This document shows, in pieces, positions 18,169 through 27,378 of a DNA stretch of 64,000 nt; position 1 is the stretch's first letter; every line of letters starts with the position of its first letter. The stretch comes from Pseudomonadota bacterium (lineage in GTDB: Bacteria; Pseudomonadota; Alphaproteobacteria; Sneathiellales; Sneathiellaceae). Under the pieces are notes generated by a model. The model worked only from the letters and a program-made list of their open reading frames with translations. It did not search any database and was not told where the DNA came from. The DNA lies in the NCBI GenBank assembly GCA_024743055.1, contig JANSXH010000007.1, positions 124,001 to 188,000 on the forward strand. Direction: 5' to 3'. The position numbers were made by a program, and so were the translations under genes.

Positions 18169-19137
18169 ATGGCAGACGTCCATCATACAGAAGTACTCAT
18201 CATCGGATCGGGCCCTGCGGGCGATACGGCAGCGGTCTATGCTGCCAGAGCATCCTTGAACCCGATTCTTGTGCATGGGCTACAACCGGGCGGACAATTG
18301 ACCATCACCACAGATGTCGAGAATTATCCGGGCTTTGCCGATCCCATTCAAGGTCCCTGGTTAATGGAGCAAATGGAAGCTCAGGCCCGCAATGTCGGCA
18401 CGCGGATCTTCAATGACTATATTACCGACCTCGATACCAGCCAGCGGCCATTCGTGGCCACAGCTGATTCCGGCACCAAATATATCGCCGAGACGGTCGT
18501 CATTGCGACAGGAGCGGCTGCGAAATGGCTAGGCCTGCCCTCAGAAAAGAAATTTATGGGCTTTGGCGTCTCTGCCTGTGCGACCTGTGATGGTTTTTTC
18601 TATCGCGGGAAGGAAGTCATGGTCATTGGTGGTGGCAACACCGCCGTGGAAGAAGCGATTTATCTGACGAATCATGCGGACAAAGTCACTCTCGTCCATC
18701 GCCGGGACCAGCTGCGGGCAGAGAAAATCCTGATTGAGAGATTGAAGAAAAATCCGAAAATCGAAATTGTCTGGGATCATGTGCTTGATGAGATCCTGGG
18801 TGAAGAAGATCCATTTGGTGTCACCGCAGCCCGCATTCGCAATGTTAAAAGCGGTGAAACTCAGGACATTCCAGTCCACGGTGTTTTCATTGCTATCGGC
18901 CACAGCCCGAATACAGAGCTGTTCAAAGGCAAACTGGACATGGATGACGAAGGCTATCTGATCACCAAGCCAGATTCTACAGCAACCAATATCCCCGGAA
19001 TCTTTGCTAGTGGCGATGTTCAGGACAAGATCTATCGTCAGGCCGTGACGGCGGCCGGAACTGGTTGTATGGCAGCTTTGGAAGCCGAGAAATTTATCGC
19101 TGAGAATGAATCAGATACTGCCGAAGCCGCGGAGTAG
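18169..19137 (+). CDS. trxB: thioredoxin-disulfide reductase
   Basis: FAD enzyme transferring electrons from NADPH to thioredoxin. The 322-residue length is typical. Seen: FAD dinucleotide motif IIGSGPAGDTAAVYAARA, NADPH-binding GGGNTAVEEAIYL near residue 152, the redox-active CATC pair (Cys136 and Cys139), and the C-terminal FAD motif GIFASGDVQD near residue 280. Start chosen at ATG 18169 with CGGAGAA 5 bases upstream; an ATG five codons earlier overlaps that site. A LysR gene follows on the same strand at 134 bases, a pairing often seen in this group, and an unusual inverted repeat lies between them. Confidence 0.95.
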   Translation: MADVHHTEVLIIGSGPAGDTAAVYAARASLNPILVHGLQPGGQLTITTDVENYPGFADPIQGPWLMEQMEAQARNVGTRIFNDYITDLDTSQRPFVATADSGTKYIAETVVIATGAAAKWLGLPSEKKFMGFGVSACATCDGFFYRGKEVMVIGGGNTAVEEAIYLTNHADKVTLVHRRDQLRAEKILIERLKKNPKIEIVWDHVLDEILGEEDPFGVTAARIRNVKSGETQDIPVHGVFIAIGHSPNTELFKGKLDMDDEGYLITKPDSTATNIPGIFASGDVQDKIYRQAVTAAGTGCMAALEAEKFIAENESDTAEAAE

Positions 19138-19165
19138 ACCGTCGGACTTGTTCAGTATAAATATC

Positions 19166-19224
19166 AAGGTCTTGTTTCTGTCTAATTATTTTGGATAATC
19201 GGACGGACCTTGAGACAAGACCTT
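19166..19224 (+). repeat. 13-base inverted repeat between trxB and lysR
   Basis: Arms AAGGTCTTGTTTC (19166-19178) and GAGACAAGACCTT (19212-19224) pair over 13 bases with one G-U, enclosing a 33-base spacer. The right arm runs straight into TT. It starts 28 bases after the trxB stop, so it could be a terminator with a long loop, an operator for the downstream LysR protein, or an RNA stem in the leader. See findings. Confidence 0.7.
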
Positions 19225-19270
19225 TTGCCCGTGACGTTGGGCTGATCATAGGCAAGATCGAGACAGCACA

Positions 19271-20161
19271 ATGGATTGGGATAAATTACGCATCTTTCAC
19301 GCCGTCGCCGAAGCGGGAAGTTTCACCCATGCCGGTGAAGCCCTGCATCTAAGTCAATCTGCCGTCAGTCGTCAGATCAGCGCCCTGGAAGAGAGCTTAA
19401 AGGTTGCGCTGTTTCACCGGCACGCCCGTGGCCTATTGCTGACAGAACAAGGCGAACTTCTGTACAAAACCGCCCACGATGTCTTTGCCAAGCTGGCGAT
19501 GACCGAAGCGCAGCTCATGGATACCCGGGAAAAACCGTCGGGCGAAATCAGAGTGACGGCAACTGTTGGCCTCGGCGCGAACTGGCTGACCCCCCGCATT
19601 CGGGAGTTTCTGGAACTATATCCCGAAATCACTGTCAATTTGATTCTGGCCGACCGCGAGTTGGACCTTGGAATGCGGGAAGCGGATATCGCCATACGGC
19701 TGCGGGCGCCGGTTCAGCCGGATCTCATCCAGCGGCGGCTGATGACAGTCCACCATCATCTTTATGCCTCACCGGATTATCTGACGAAGAACGGTACGCC
19801 TGCGAGCATTGAGGACATTGCGGATCTTAACTTGATTGTTTATGGCGAAGAAGCACCTGCCAACATTTCCACTGTCAATTGGTTGCTTGAAGAGCTGGCC
19901 AATTATGACAAGGAAATCGTTCCTATCCTGAAGGTCAATAATGTCTATGGCCTGCTTCTGGCCGTTCAGAGCGGTTTGGGGATTGCCAGCCTGCCGGATT
20001 ACATCGTTCAAGGGCATAGCAACGTGGTTCGGGTATTGCCGGACATGGATGGCCCCTCTTATGACAGTTACTATGTCTATCCGGAAGAGCTCCGCAAATC
20101 CAAGAGAGTGACCATTTTCCGGGACTTTCTCATCCAGAAAGTCTCTGAGTCCGCCTTTTAG
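19271..20161 (+). CDS. LysR family transcriptional regulator
   Basis: A 296-residue LysR-type activator/repressor. Seen: the winged HTH at residues 1-60 (FHAVAEAGSFTHAGEALHLSQSAVSRQISALEESL, the canonical LysR recognition helix) and a periplasmic-binding-like effector domain from about residue 90 (SGEIRVTATVGLGANWL). Its position 134 bases after trxB suggests co-transcription or autoregulation through the inverted repeat at 19166-19224. The tandem small RNA array begins about 90 bases after its stop. Effector unknown. Confidence 0.92.
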   Translation: MDWDKLRIFHAVAEAGSFTHAGEALHLSQSAVSRQISALEESLKVALFHRHARGLLLTEQGELLYKTAHDVFAKLAMTEAQLMDTREKPSGEIRVTATVGLGANWLTPRIREFLELYPEITVNLILADRELDLGMREADIAIRLRAPVQPDLIQRRLMTVHHHLYASPDYLTKNGTPASIEDIADLNLIVYGEEAPANISTVNWLLEELANYDKEIVPILKVNNVYGLLLAVQSGLGIASLPDYIVQGHSNVVRVLPDMDGPSYDSYYVYPEELRKSKRVTIFRDFLIQKVSESAF

Positions 20162-20252
20162 AGGCCCAAATATCGAAGCCATGCATTTCCTGCATGTCCG
20201 CATTGCTGTTTTTGATGTTCCCAGATCACCTCCGTTCGACTACAAAGAGGTC

Positions 20253-20407
20253 AGACGATGTTGCGACGCAGCATTATGTCTCTCTGAAGATCCCTGATCT
20301 TCTTGAGCGTTGCAGAATTTCCTCCCAGATTTTTGCAACATCGTACCGATTAGGTACGATACCTCCCTGTTAGACTTGCCGGCCATTCATTTGGCCGGCA
20401 TTTTTTT
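20253..20407 (+). ncRNA. tandem anti-SD small RNA, copy 1
   Basis: Seen in order: GATGTTGC (20257-20264), which can pair with GCAACATC (20335-20342) to close the 5' domain; a hairpin GAAGATC-CCT-GATCTTC (20286-20302); an exposed CCTCCCA (20321-20327); a hairpin TCGTACC / GGTACGA (20341-20347, 20353-20359); the fixed block ACCTCCCTGTTAGACTTG (20361-20378); a terminator stem TGCCGGCCA / TGGCCGGCA (20377-20385, 20392-20400) and seven T. Two anti-Shine-Dalgarno stretches per RNA suggest a translation repressor. The 5' end is estimated from the shared GATGTTGC; no clear promoter hexamers seen. Confidence 0.82.
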
Positions 20408-20506
20408 ACCTTTCAGGGCAGTAATTTAGAGTAGGTATGCAAAAACTGCATAGGTGCACTGCAATATTTTTTGTGGCTTTTCCAGTTTTGTTGCGTTATA
20501 TGTAGA

Positions 20507-20663
20507 GTGCGGATGTTGCGATGCAGCATCGATTGAATATCGGCTCCCAGCTGATATACAGATTGTGTGTTTTCCTCCCAATCACACGCAATCCGTACTG
20601 TCGAGAGACAGTACACCTCCCTGTTAGACTTGACCGGCCTCTTTTGAGGTCGGTCTTTTTTTT
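20507..20663 (+). ncRNA. tandem anti-SD small RNA, copy 2
   Basis: Same plan as copy 1 with different stem sequences: GATGTTGC (20512-20519) can pair with CGCAATCC (20587-20594) with one bulge; GATGC-A-GCATC hairpin; TCCTCCC in a loop closed by GTGTG (20565-20569) / CACAC (20583-20587); hairpin GTACTGTC-GAGA-GACAGTAC (20595-20614); fixed block ACCTCCCTGTTAGACTTG (20615-20632); terminator GACCGGCCTC / GAGGTCGGTC (20632-20641, 20646-20655) with a TTTT loop and eight T. A TATATG hexamer (20497-20502) is suitably placed as a -10 element for a 5' end near 20509. Confidence 0.82.
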
Positions 20664-20736
20664 CGCCATGCATTAATCGCATATCAGCTATGAAAAAATT
20701 CAGGTACTGATTTTTGCGGCGCACCCAATATGGAGA

Positions 20737-20887
20737 TATGACGATGTTGCATTGCAACTTGTCAAAGCACCGATCCCTTCGGTGCGGAATATCGGGCTCC
20801 TCCCAGCCCTGTTATTCCAGCGTCCTCTGAGAGGACGCAACCTCCCTGTTAGACTTGCCGACCATTCATTTGGTCGGCATTTTTTTG
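20737..20887 (+). ncRNA. tandem anti-SD small RNA, copy 3
   Basis: GATGTTGC (20743-20750) within a GTTGC-ATT-GCAAC hairpin; hairpin GCACCGA / TCGGTGC (20767-20773, 20779-20785); a long hairpin GGAATA..GGGCT / AGCCC..TATTCC (20786-20818) that displays CCTCCC exactly as its six-base loop (20799-20804); hairpin GCGTCCTC-TGA-GAGGACGC (20820-20838); fixed block CCTCCCTGTTAGACTTG (20841-20857); terminator TGCCGACCA / TGGTCGGCA (20856-20864, 20871-20879) and seven T. The clean loop presentation of the anti-SD is the best support for its function. Confidence 0.82.
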
Positions 20888-20927
20888 CCCTCAGTTCCCG
20901 CCCCATCTCTTATAAAAGATGTTTTGA

Positions 20928-20956
20928 TTGACAAATTACCATCGATATAGTAGTAT
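20928..20956 (+). promoter_or_regulatory. likely promoter of the 65-residue membrane protein gene
   Basis: Perfect -35 TTGACA (20928-20933) and TAGTAT (20951-20956) 17 bases on; a consensus TATAAT at 20954-20959 overlaps at a 20-base spacing. It is 50 bases upstream of the gene at 21008 and downstream of the last small RNA terminator. Confidence 0.5.
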
Positions 20957-21007
20957 AATGTCGTGATAATCGATAATCGCGTACCAGTTAAACAGATAAA
21001 GACGTAA

Positions 21008-21205
21008 ATGCGGGGTGATCGCCCGAACTATGAAGAGGCCATTGTTCAAATGCACTTCAAAAGTACCGATCCCAACAACCAGCCTGACGCTTTGGAGATC
21101 AGAGAACGTCAGCAAAAACCAGCGGACGGCAAGATTTTCTATGTGATCCTTGCCGTCGTCACAGTGGCCTCTTTTCTTTTCGGTATCTATTTTAGAGGTA
21201 ATTAG
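21008..21205 (+). CDS. small single-pass membrane protein, 65 residues
   Basis: Not a family I recognise. The N-terminal two thirds are hydrophilic and charged (NYEEAIVQM, then ALEIRERQQKPADGK), followed by one membrane segment IFYVILAVVTVASFLFGIYF near residues 43-62 and a short FRGN tail, so an N-in or N-out single anchor. A promoter-like sequence lies 50 bases upstream, which supports expression. An internal ATG at 21050 could be the start. It is convergent with msrP, whose stop lies 32 bases away. No homologue is claimed. Confidence 0.6.
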   Translation: MRGDRPNYEEAIVQMHFKSTDPNNQPDALEIRERQQKPADGKIFYVILAVVTVASFLFGIYFRGN

Positions 21206-21236
21206 GACTGCTGAGAGCGACCTGGAAAGGAACCTC

Positions 21237-22208
21237 TTACATAAACAGTCGTTCGTCCTTCATATCCTTGTAAAGATCCTGGACGAACTCGCCATAGCCA
21301 TTATAGATCAGGGTCGGCACGCGCTCTCCGGTGCCGATATCCCTTTCGGTTGCCTGTGACCAGCGACGGTGCGGCACTTCAGGGTTTACATTGGCCCAGA
21401 AGCCGTATTCTTCTGGCAAAAGCTTCTCCCAGAACGTTTCCGGGCGGGTATCTGTGAAATGGAAACGAACGATAGATTTGACCTGCTTGAAGCCATATTT
21501 CCAGGGAACTGCCAGTCTCAGGGGTGCGCCATTCTGTTTAGGGACAGGCTTGCCATACATGCCGGTCACCATAAAGGTGAGGTCATTGGTGGCCTCGGCC
21601 ATTGTCAGCCCATCAGTATAGGGCCAGGGATACCAGAACTGCCTCTGACCCGGCGCTACGGCCTTATCCTCAAACGTCTGCATCACAACATATTTGGCAC
21701 CCGATGTCGGCGCTGCCAGTTTGACCAGATCTTTTAGCGGGAATCCACTCCAGGGAACCACCATGGACCAGGCCTCGACGCAGCGGTGACGGTAGATCCG
21801 CTCTTCCAACGGCATTTTCGCCAAAAGTTCATCAATGCCGATTTCCATCTCCTTCTCGACCATGCCGTCAATTTTGACTGTCCAGGGCCGAATTTTCAGC
21901 GCTTGTGCCGCCTCGGATATGGTTTTATGAGAACCGAATTCATAGAAATTATTGTAGGTCGTCGCAATTTTTTCCGGCGTCAAGGCACGTTGATGCGTGT
22001 AAAGATCATTCCTCGGGACCGGATAAAGGCTGGCGCTCGGGTCCGTTTCCGCCCCGATAGCCTTGCCAAAGGGGAGCGCTGATCCAATGGAGGCAATCAT
22101 ACCGGCACCCGCCATTCCTTTAAGGATCGACCGACGGTTCAGATACGTATCCTCTGACGTTACCTTGGATTCTGGGATTTCCCAGCCTTTTTTGACTTTG
22201 ATAAGCAC
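21237..22208 (-). CDS. msrP: protein-methionine-sulfoxide reductase catalytic subunit MsrP
   Basis: Periplasmic molybdopterin enzyme that repairs oxidised methionine in envelope proteins (formerly YedY). The 323-residue product has a Tat signal with the twin arginine at 25-26 (NRRSILKG), and the E. coli-like core: YNNFYEFG, DPWTVKI-like segment (RPWTVKIDG), LEERIYRHRCVEAWSMVVPWSGFPL with the Mo-ligand Cys near 145, NGAPLRLAVPWKYGFK and WSQATER. The start is GTG (22206-22208) with AAAGGAG 9 bases upstream. Unusual: the haem partner msrQ, normally the next gene, is absent on both sides. It follows the EF-G paralogue at 118 bases on the same strand. Confidence 0.94.
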   Translation of the reverse strand: MLIKVKKGWEIPESKVTSEDTYLNRRSILKGMAGAGMIASIGSALPFGKAIGAETDPSASLYPVPRNDLYTHQRALTPEKIATTYNNFYEFGSHKTISEAAQALKIRPWTVKIDGMVEKEMEIGIDELLAKMPLEERIYRHRCVEAWSMVVPWSGFPLKDLVKLAAPTSGAKYVVMQTFEDKAVAPGQRQFWYPWPYTDGLTMAEATNDLTFMVTGMYGKPVPKQNGAPLRLAVPWKYGFKQVKSIVRFHFTDTRPETFWEKLLPEEYGFWANVNPEVPHRRWSQATERDIGTGERVPTLIYNGYGEFVQDLYKDMKDERLFM

Positions 22209-22326
22209 GCGCCCGGCTCCTTTACCTGCTTCAATATACTGAACCAGATAATTGTCACTCTGCCGGTAAACTACAAGTCAATAGTCCGTGAGAAACCCGT
22301 CTTACAAAGGTTTCAGCAAGCTGTCA

Positions 22327-24348
22327 TTATTGCTCCCTGCTCTGCAGAACTTTTTCTGCATTATGACCGGTTAGCTCCTGTAGATGATCAAACTCGCTCC
22401 GATATGTTCCAACGCCAAGAGTTGCGGATCGAAGATCTACGATGAGATCATGAACCTCAGATTCAGGAATCATCGCCGTCAGCACATCCCAACCGTCCCA
22501 ACCTTCCCGCGCGTCAAAGCCCAGAATCTGGCCTCTTCTGCCGCTGACAATGCTGTTGGCTTTTGAGGTATATTCAGAGGGCATTGAGATCTCGACCTTG
22601 TAGATCGGCTCCAACAGGACAGGATCGCATTTCGGCATTCCTTCACTCATGGCGATCCGCGCAGCCGATTTGAAAGAGTTCTCCGAACTGTCCACAGAGT
22701 GAAACTGCCCATCAAACAAGGTGACCGAAACATCGACGACAGGAAAACCAAGCGGCCCTTCCGCGAGATACTCTTTCACGCCATGTTCTACGGCCGGAAT
22801 ATACTGCCGAGGGACCGAGCCACCGACGATTTTCTCTTCAAAACTGAAGCCTGATCCGCGGGGAAGCGGTTTGATCTCAATCTGGACATCCCCAAACTGG
22901 CCATGTCCGCCACTTTGCTTTTTATAGCGGGCATGCTGGGTCGCGGCTTTGCGGATGGCCTCTTTATAGGCCACTTTCGGTTTTCTCGATTTCACGTTGA
23001 GGCCGTATTTGTTGCGCAACCGTTCGAGAGCGACCTTCAAATGGATCTCCCCCTGACCCCAGAGAAGAAGCTCTTGGGTCTCCTGTTTATGCTCCGCCTT
23101 TAAGGAAGGATCTTCCTCAACGATCTTGCCAAGAGCTGAAGAAAGTTTGACATCATCGTCGCGATTTTCCGCGTAGAGCGCGAAGTTGTACACCGGCTCC
23201 AGACTATCTGCTGATGTCTCGGGCTCAAGCACCGCGTCCATGGACAAGATGTCTCCGGTTCGGACTTCTTCCAGCCGGCCAAGAGCGACGATTTCTCCGG
23301 CTGAGGCCGTTACAATCTTTTCTGTCTTAGCCCCCTGAAGGCGGAATAGCCCGGCGATACGACCGGCAGGGAAGCTATCTCCATCGCTGATTTTCCCGGA
23401 CCATACTCGAGCCAGAGACAATTTTCCGGCCTGAGCGGAAATATAAGTCTTCAAGATCTGGGCGACCGGGGCATTACTTCCGGCATCAAATCCGGCCCGT
23501 TCTGCGGCAACACTGGCTTCCGGCGCTTCATGACGGAGTGCCTTGAGAAGTCTGCGCACACCATGATCATGTTCAGCAGAACCAAGAAATACAGGGGTGA
23601 CGAGCCCTTCTTTCAAGTCGCTTTGCAGCAAGGAGTAAATTTCTTCCTTTTCCGGCTCAATATCCTCTAGCAATTCCTCCATGAGGTGATCATCAAAATC
23701 TGCCAGCTTTTCCAGCATTTCGAACCGCGACGTGCCTTCTTCTTCTGCCATTTCCGGGGGCAGATCGATGATACGGGAGGCATCTCCCTCCTTGTAAACA
23801 TAGGCCCGCTCAGAGGCGAGATCGACATATCCGGTGATGATATTGTCCTTGAAAATCGGCACCTGCCGTAAGACCAGCGCCCGGTTAGTGACGGATTGCA
23901 AGGAATTGAACAGGTCCTGAACGGAACCATGTGCCTTGTCTATTTTATTGACGAACAGGAATGTCGGGATGTTTCTGTCCTGTAGGCGCTTCAGGATTGG
24001 TGAAAGTGTGAGGACGCGGTCGCGATCCGGCTCGCAAACTACAACCGCCGCATCGACACCGGAGAGAACACCTTCTGATTCTTGAAAAAATTCTATGGAG
24101 CCAGGACAGTCAAGAAGGGTGAAATCATCATCGAGATAGGTTGCATGGGCGGTGTTCACTTCAACACTCATTTGCCGGTCTCGCGCCTCTTTGGAGCCGT
24201 CACCTGTCGACGTTCCGGCGTTGACACTGCCTTTTCGGTCTATTTCACCACATATATGAAGGATTGCTTCGAGAAGAGTTGTTTTACCGCTTGAATAGGG
24301 ACCCACCAGCGCAACGCTGCGAGGCCCCTTTGGCTTGTCTACGGCCAT
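22327..24348 (-). CDS. elongation factor G-like paralogue, catalytic His replaced
   Basis: A 673-residue translational GTPase of the EF-G fold (FusA2-type), distinct from canonical FusA. Domains in order: GTPase domain (P-loop GPYSSGKTT at residues 16-24, NKID near 133), domain II, domain III, domain IV (from about 470, GGHGQFGDV) and domain V (LEPIYKVEISMP near 575). Departures: the G3 motif reads DCPGS (80-84) where EF-G has DTPGH, so the catalytic His is Ser, and the switch I RGIT motif is RQMS. Such paralogues occur across alphaproteobacteria; their role is unclear. GGGAGGC precedes the ATG at 24348. It is followed by msrP on the same strand. Confidence 0.85.
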   Translation of the reverse strand: MAVDKPKGPRSVALVGPYSSGKTTLLEAILHICGEIDRKGSVNAGTSTGDGSKEARDRQMSVEVNTAHATYLDDDFTLLDCPGSIEFFQESEGVLSGVDAAVVVCEPDRDRVLTLSPILKRLQDRNIPTFLFVNKIDKAHGSVQDLFNSLQSVTNRALVLRQVPIFKDNIITGYVDLASERAYVYKEGDASRIIDLPPEMAEEEGTSRFEMLEKLADFDDHLMEELLEDIEPEKEEIYSLLQSDLKEGLVTPVFLGSAEHDHGVRRLLKALRHEAPEASVAAERAGFDAGSNAPVAQILKTYISAQAGKLSLARVWSGKISDGDSFPAGRIAGLFRLQGAKTEKIVTASAGEIVALGRLEEVRTGDILSMDAVLEPETSADSLEPVYNFALYAENRDDDVKLSSALGKIVEEDPSLKAEHKQETQELLLWGQGEIHLKVALERLRNKYGLNVKSRKPKVAYKEAIRKAATQHARYKKQSGGHGQFGDVQIEIKPLPRGSGFSFEEKIVGGSVPRQYIPAVEHGVKEYLAEGPLGFPVVDVSVTLFDGQFHSVDSSENSFKSAARIAMSEGMPKCDPVLLEPIYKVEISMPSEYTSKANSIVSGRRGQILGFDAREGWDGWDVLTAMIPESEVHDLIVDLRSATLGVGTYRSEFDHLQELTGHNAEKVLQSREQ

Positions 24349-24486
24349 ATCGTGCCTCCCTTATAGTTAGATAAATCTAATGTTCCTCCTGCAGCTCAAA
24401 CGGTGCAAGAAAAATATTTGCAGCCCGCGCGCAAGTCAGGATTCAAGGGAGGTTAAAGGTAAAAAAGTTTTGCCAAAGAGAAGACA

Positions 24487-24520
24487 ATAAAAAAGGCGAC
24501 CGAATCACTCGCCGCCTTTT
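24487..24520 (-). terminator. intrinsic terminator after aspartate aminotransferase
   Basis: Stem AAAAGGCG (24491-24498) / CGCCTTTT (24513-24520) with a 14-base loop; on the minus strand the stem runs into a T-rich stretch. It lies about 20 bases past the aminotransferase stop. Confidence 0.75.
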
Positions 24521-24540
24521 CTATTTATATCGGGTCTGTT

Positions 24541-25802
<1,262 letters not shown>

Positions 25803-25980
25803 CGTTTCTATACTGCTAATACCAACAGATCGCCATAAGTTTTTCGGGTGATTCCCCTTTGATCTGCCCTCAACTGTTTACAAGACAGATTTAACGCAAA
25901 ATTTACCATATTTGCGGATACTAACGGATGAACAAATTCTCGTTGAAGGTGCAGAGTCAAAACGAAGGGATTTTGATTAC

Positions 25981-27378
25981 ATGTCTGAGTCTAACACTCA
26001 ATCAGATCGGTTCGTCGCTGAAATGGCGGGGAAAGTCGGTAATCTTGGTGTTGAAGTCGCGGAAATAGCGGGACAGCTTGCAGAAGTTTCTGCAAGAAGC
26101 CAGGAGCAGAGCCAGCAGTTTAAAAGCCTGTCCGAAGTCGCAGAAACAATGGTCGCAGCCAATCGCCAGATAAGCGAGGCCGCACAATCTTCCAGCAACG
26201 CGGCAGGCCAAACAGAAACGGAAATTCAGGCCTCTCGGGAAAAGATCAATGACGCTGTCGACAATATCAGCAAGCTTGTCGCCGGGGTCAGCCGGGTGGA
26301 AGAACAACTTTCCAGCCTTGGCGAGGCCCTAGCAAGCGTTGCCAAGGTAGCAAACGGTATCGAAGGCATTGCCAGCCAGACCAATTTACTGGCTCTGAAT
26401 GCCACAATTGAGGCAGCGCGAGCTGGTGATGCTGGGCGTGGATTCGCTGTTGTTGCAAATGAAGTTAAAAGTCTCGCTGAGGAGACAAAGAAAGCCACAG
26501 AGGAAATCACCGATACTGTAAAAACCCTGACCGACCAGGTGGGTACGATCCAGAATGAAAGTGCAGGAAATGCAGACTTGGCGCAATCCGCCGAGGAAGG
26601 ATCCGGCAGCATCGCTGAGATTTTTGGTGTGGTAGAGGGTAGTCTAAAACAGATCAGCGGTGAGATAACCTCTGCAGCTGAAGAAGCAAACAAGAACCTT
26701 TCTCAATGTGATCTGGTCTCAACTGAGCTGAAAGCCCTGGAAATCAGTGTTGATAAAACGTCCCAGAATATCAGTGTTGCCGACACAAAGGCCGATGGTC
26801 TATTGCGCGTAAGCGAAACCCTTATCGAACTCATCGCTCAAAGCGGGCACGAAACGGCCGATAGCCCCCTCATTCGCTTGGTTACGGAGACAGCCACGGC
26901 AATTTCCGAAACTCTCGAGAAGGCTGTTGATGCAGGTGAAATTTCACTCGCAGAAATCTTTGATGAAAATTATATCGATGTAGAGGGGACAAACCCGCTT
27001 CAGAAAACGACTAAATATGTCGATCTATTTGATAAGCTGCTCCCCCCACTGCAAGAGCCGGTTCTGGAGAAAGACAGCTCAATCGTCTTTTGTGCTGCTG
27101 TCGATCGGAACGGGTATTTGCCAACCCACAACAACAAGTTTTCCCATCCGCAAAAACCGAATGACCCCGACTGGAATGCCGGTAATTGCCGCAACCGTCG
27201 GATTTTCGACGATCGGACAGGGTTGGCTGCCGGGCAAAATGAGAAACCTTTTCTCTTGCAGACGTATCGGCGGGACATGGGAGGTGGCGAGTTTGCCCTT
27301 ATGAAAGATCTATCTGCGCCGATCCTTATAAAAGGACGCCACTGGGGAGGCGTGCGGATCGGCTACAAACCCGCCTAG
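25981..27378 (+). CDS. soluble methyl-accepting chemoreceptor-like protein
   Basis: A 465-residue protein with the cytoplasmic signalling domain of chemoreceptors but no membrane segment. Residues 20-330 are heptad-rich coiled coil with the hairpin tip [22 protein letters not shown] near 130 and [13 protein letters not shown], the CheA/CheW contact region. The C-terminal part (from about 335) is a separate domain with [35 protein letters not shown] and [11 protein letters not shown], seen in other alphaproteobacterial soluble MCPs and likely a sensor. ATG at 25981 is preceded by AAGGGA. No che genes adjoin; its stop overlaps the convergent LysR gene by 4 bases. Confidence 0.88.
   Translation: MSESNTQSDRFVAEMAGKVGNLGVEVAEIAGQLAEVSARSQEQSQQFKSLSEVAETMVAANRQISEAAQSSSNAAGQTETEIQASREKINDAVDNISKLVAGVSRVEEQLSSLGEALASVAKVANGIEGIASQTNLLALNATIEAARAGDAGRGFAVVANEVKSLAEETKKATEEITDTVKTLTDQVGTIQNESAGNADLAQSAEEGSGSIAEIFGVVEGSLKQISGEITSAAEEANKNLSQCDLVSTELKALEISVDKTSQNISVADTKADGLLRVSETLIELIAQSGHETADSPLIRLVTETATAISETLEKAVDAGEISLAEIFDENYIDVEGTNPLQKTTKYVDLFDKLLPPLQEPVLEKDSSIVFCAAVDRNGYLPTHNNKFSHPQKPNDPDWNAGNCRNRRIFDDRTGLAAGQNEKPFLLQTYRRDMGGGEFALMKDLSAPILIKGRHWGGVRIGYKPA

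Larger units (their letters stand above)
20162..21007. other. 846-base protein-free block with three tandem small RNA genes
   Basis: No protein gene is credible here: short minus-strand frames (for example 20413-20757) run through the RNA terminators and hairpins and lack ribosome binding sites. Instead, three copies of one RNA plan occur at intervals of 254 and 230 bases, each ended by a strong terminator, separated by about 75-100 bases of AT-rich spacer. The last 120 bases hold a likely promoter for the small membrane protein gene at 21008. Confidence 0.8.

Noticed and set aside
20413..20906. Minus-strand frames of 114 and 68 codons inside the small RNA array
   Set aside because: They cross perfectly paired terminator and hairpin sequences, lack ribosome binding sites and resemble no protein family; the repeated RNA plan explains the sequence better.
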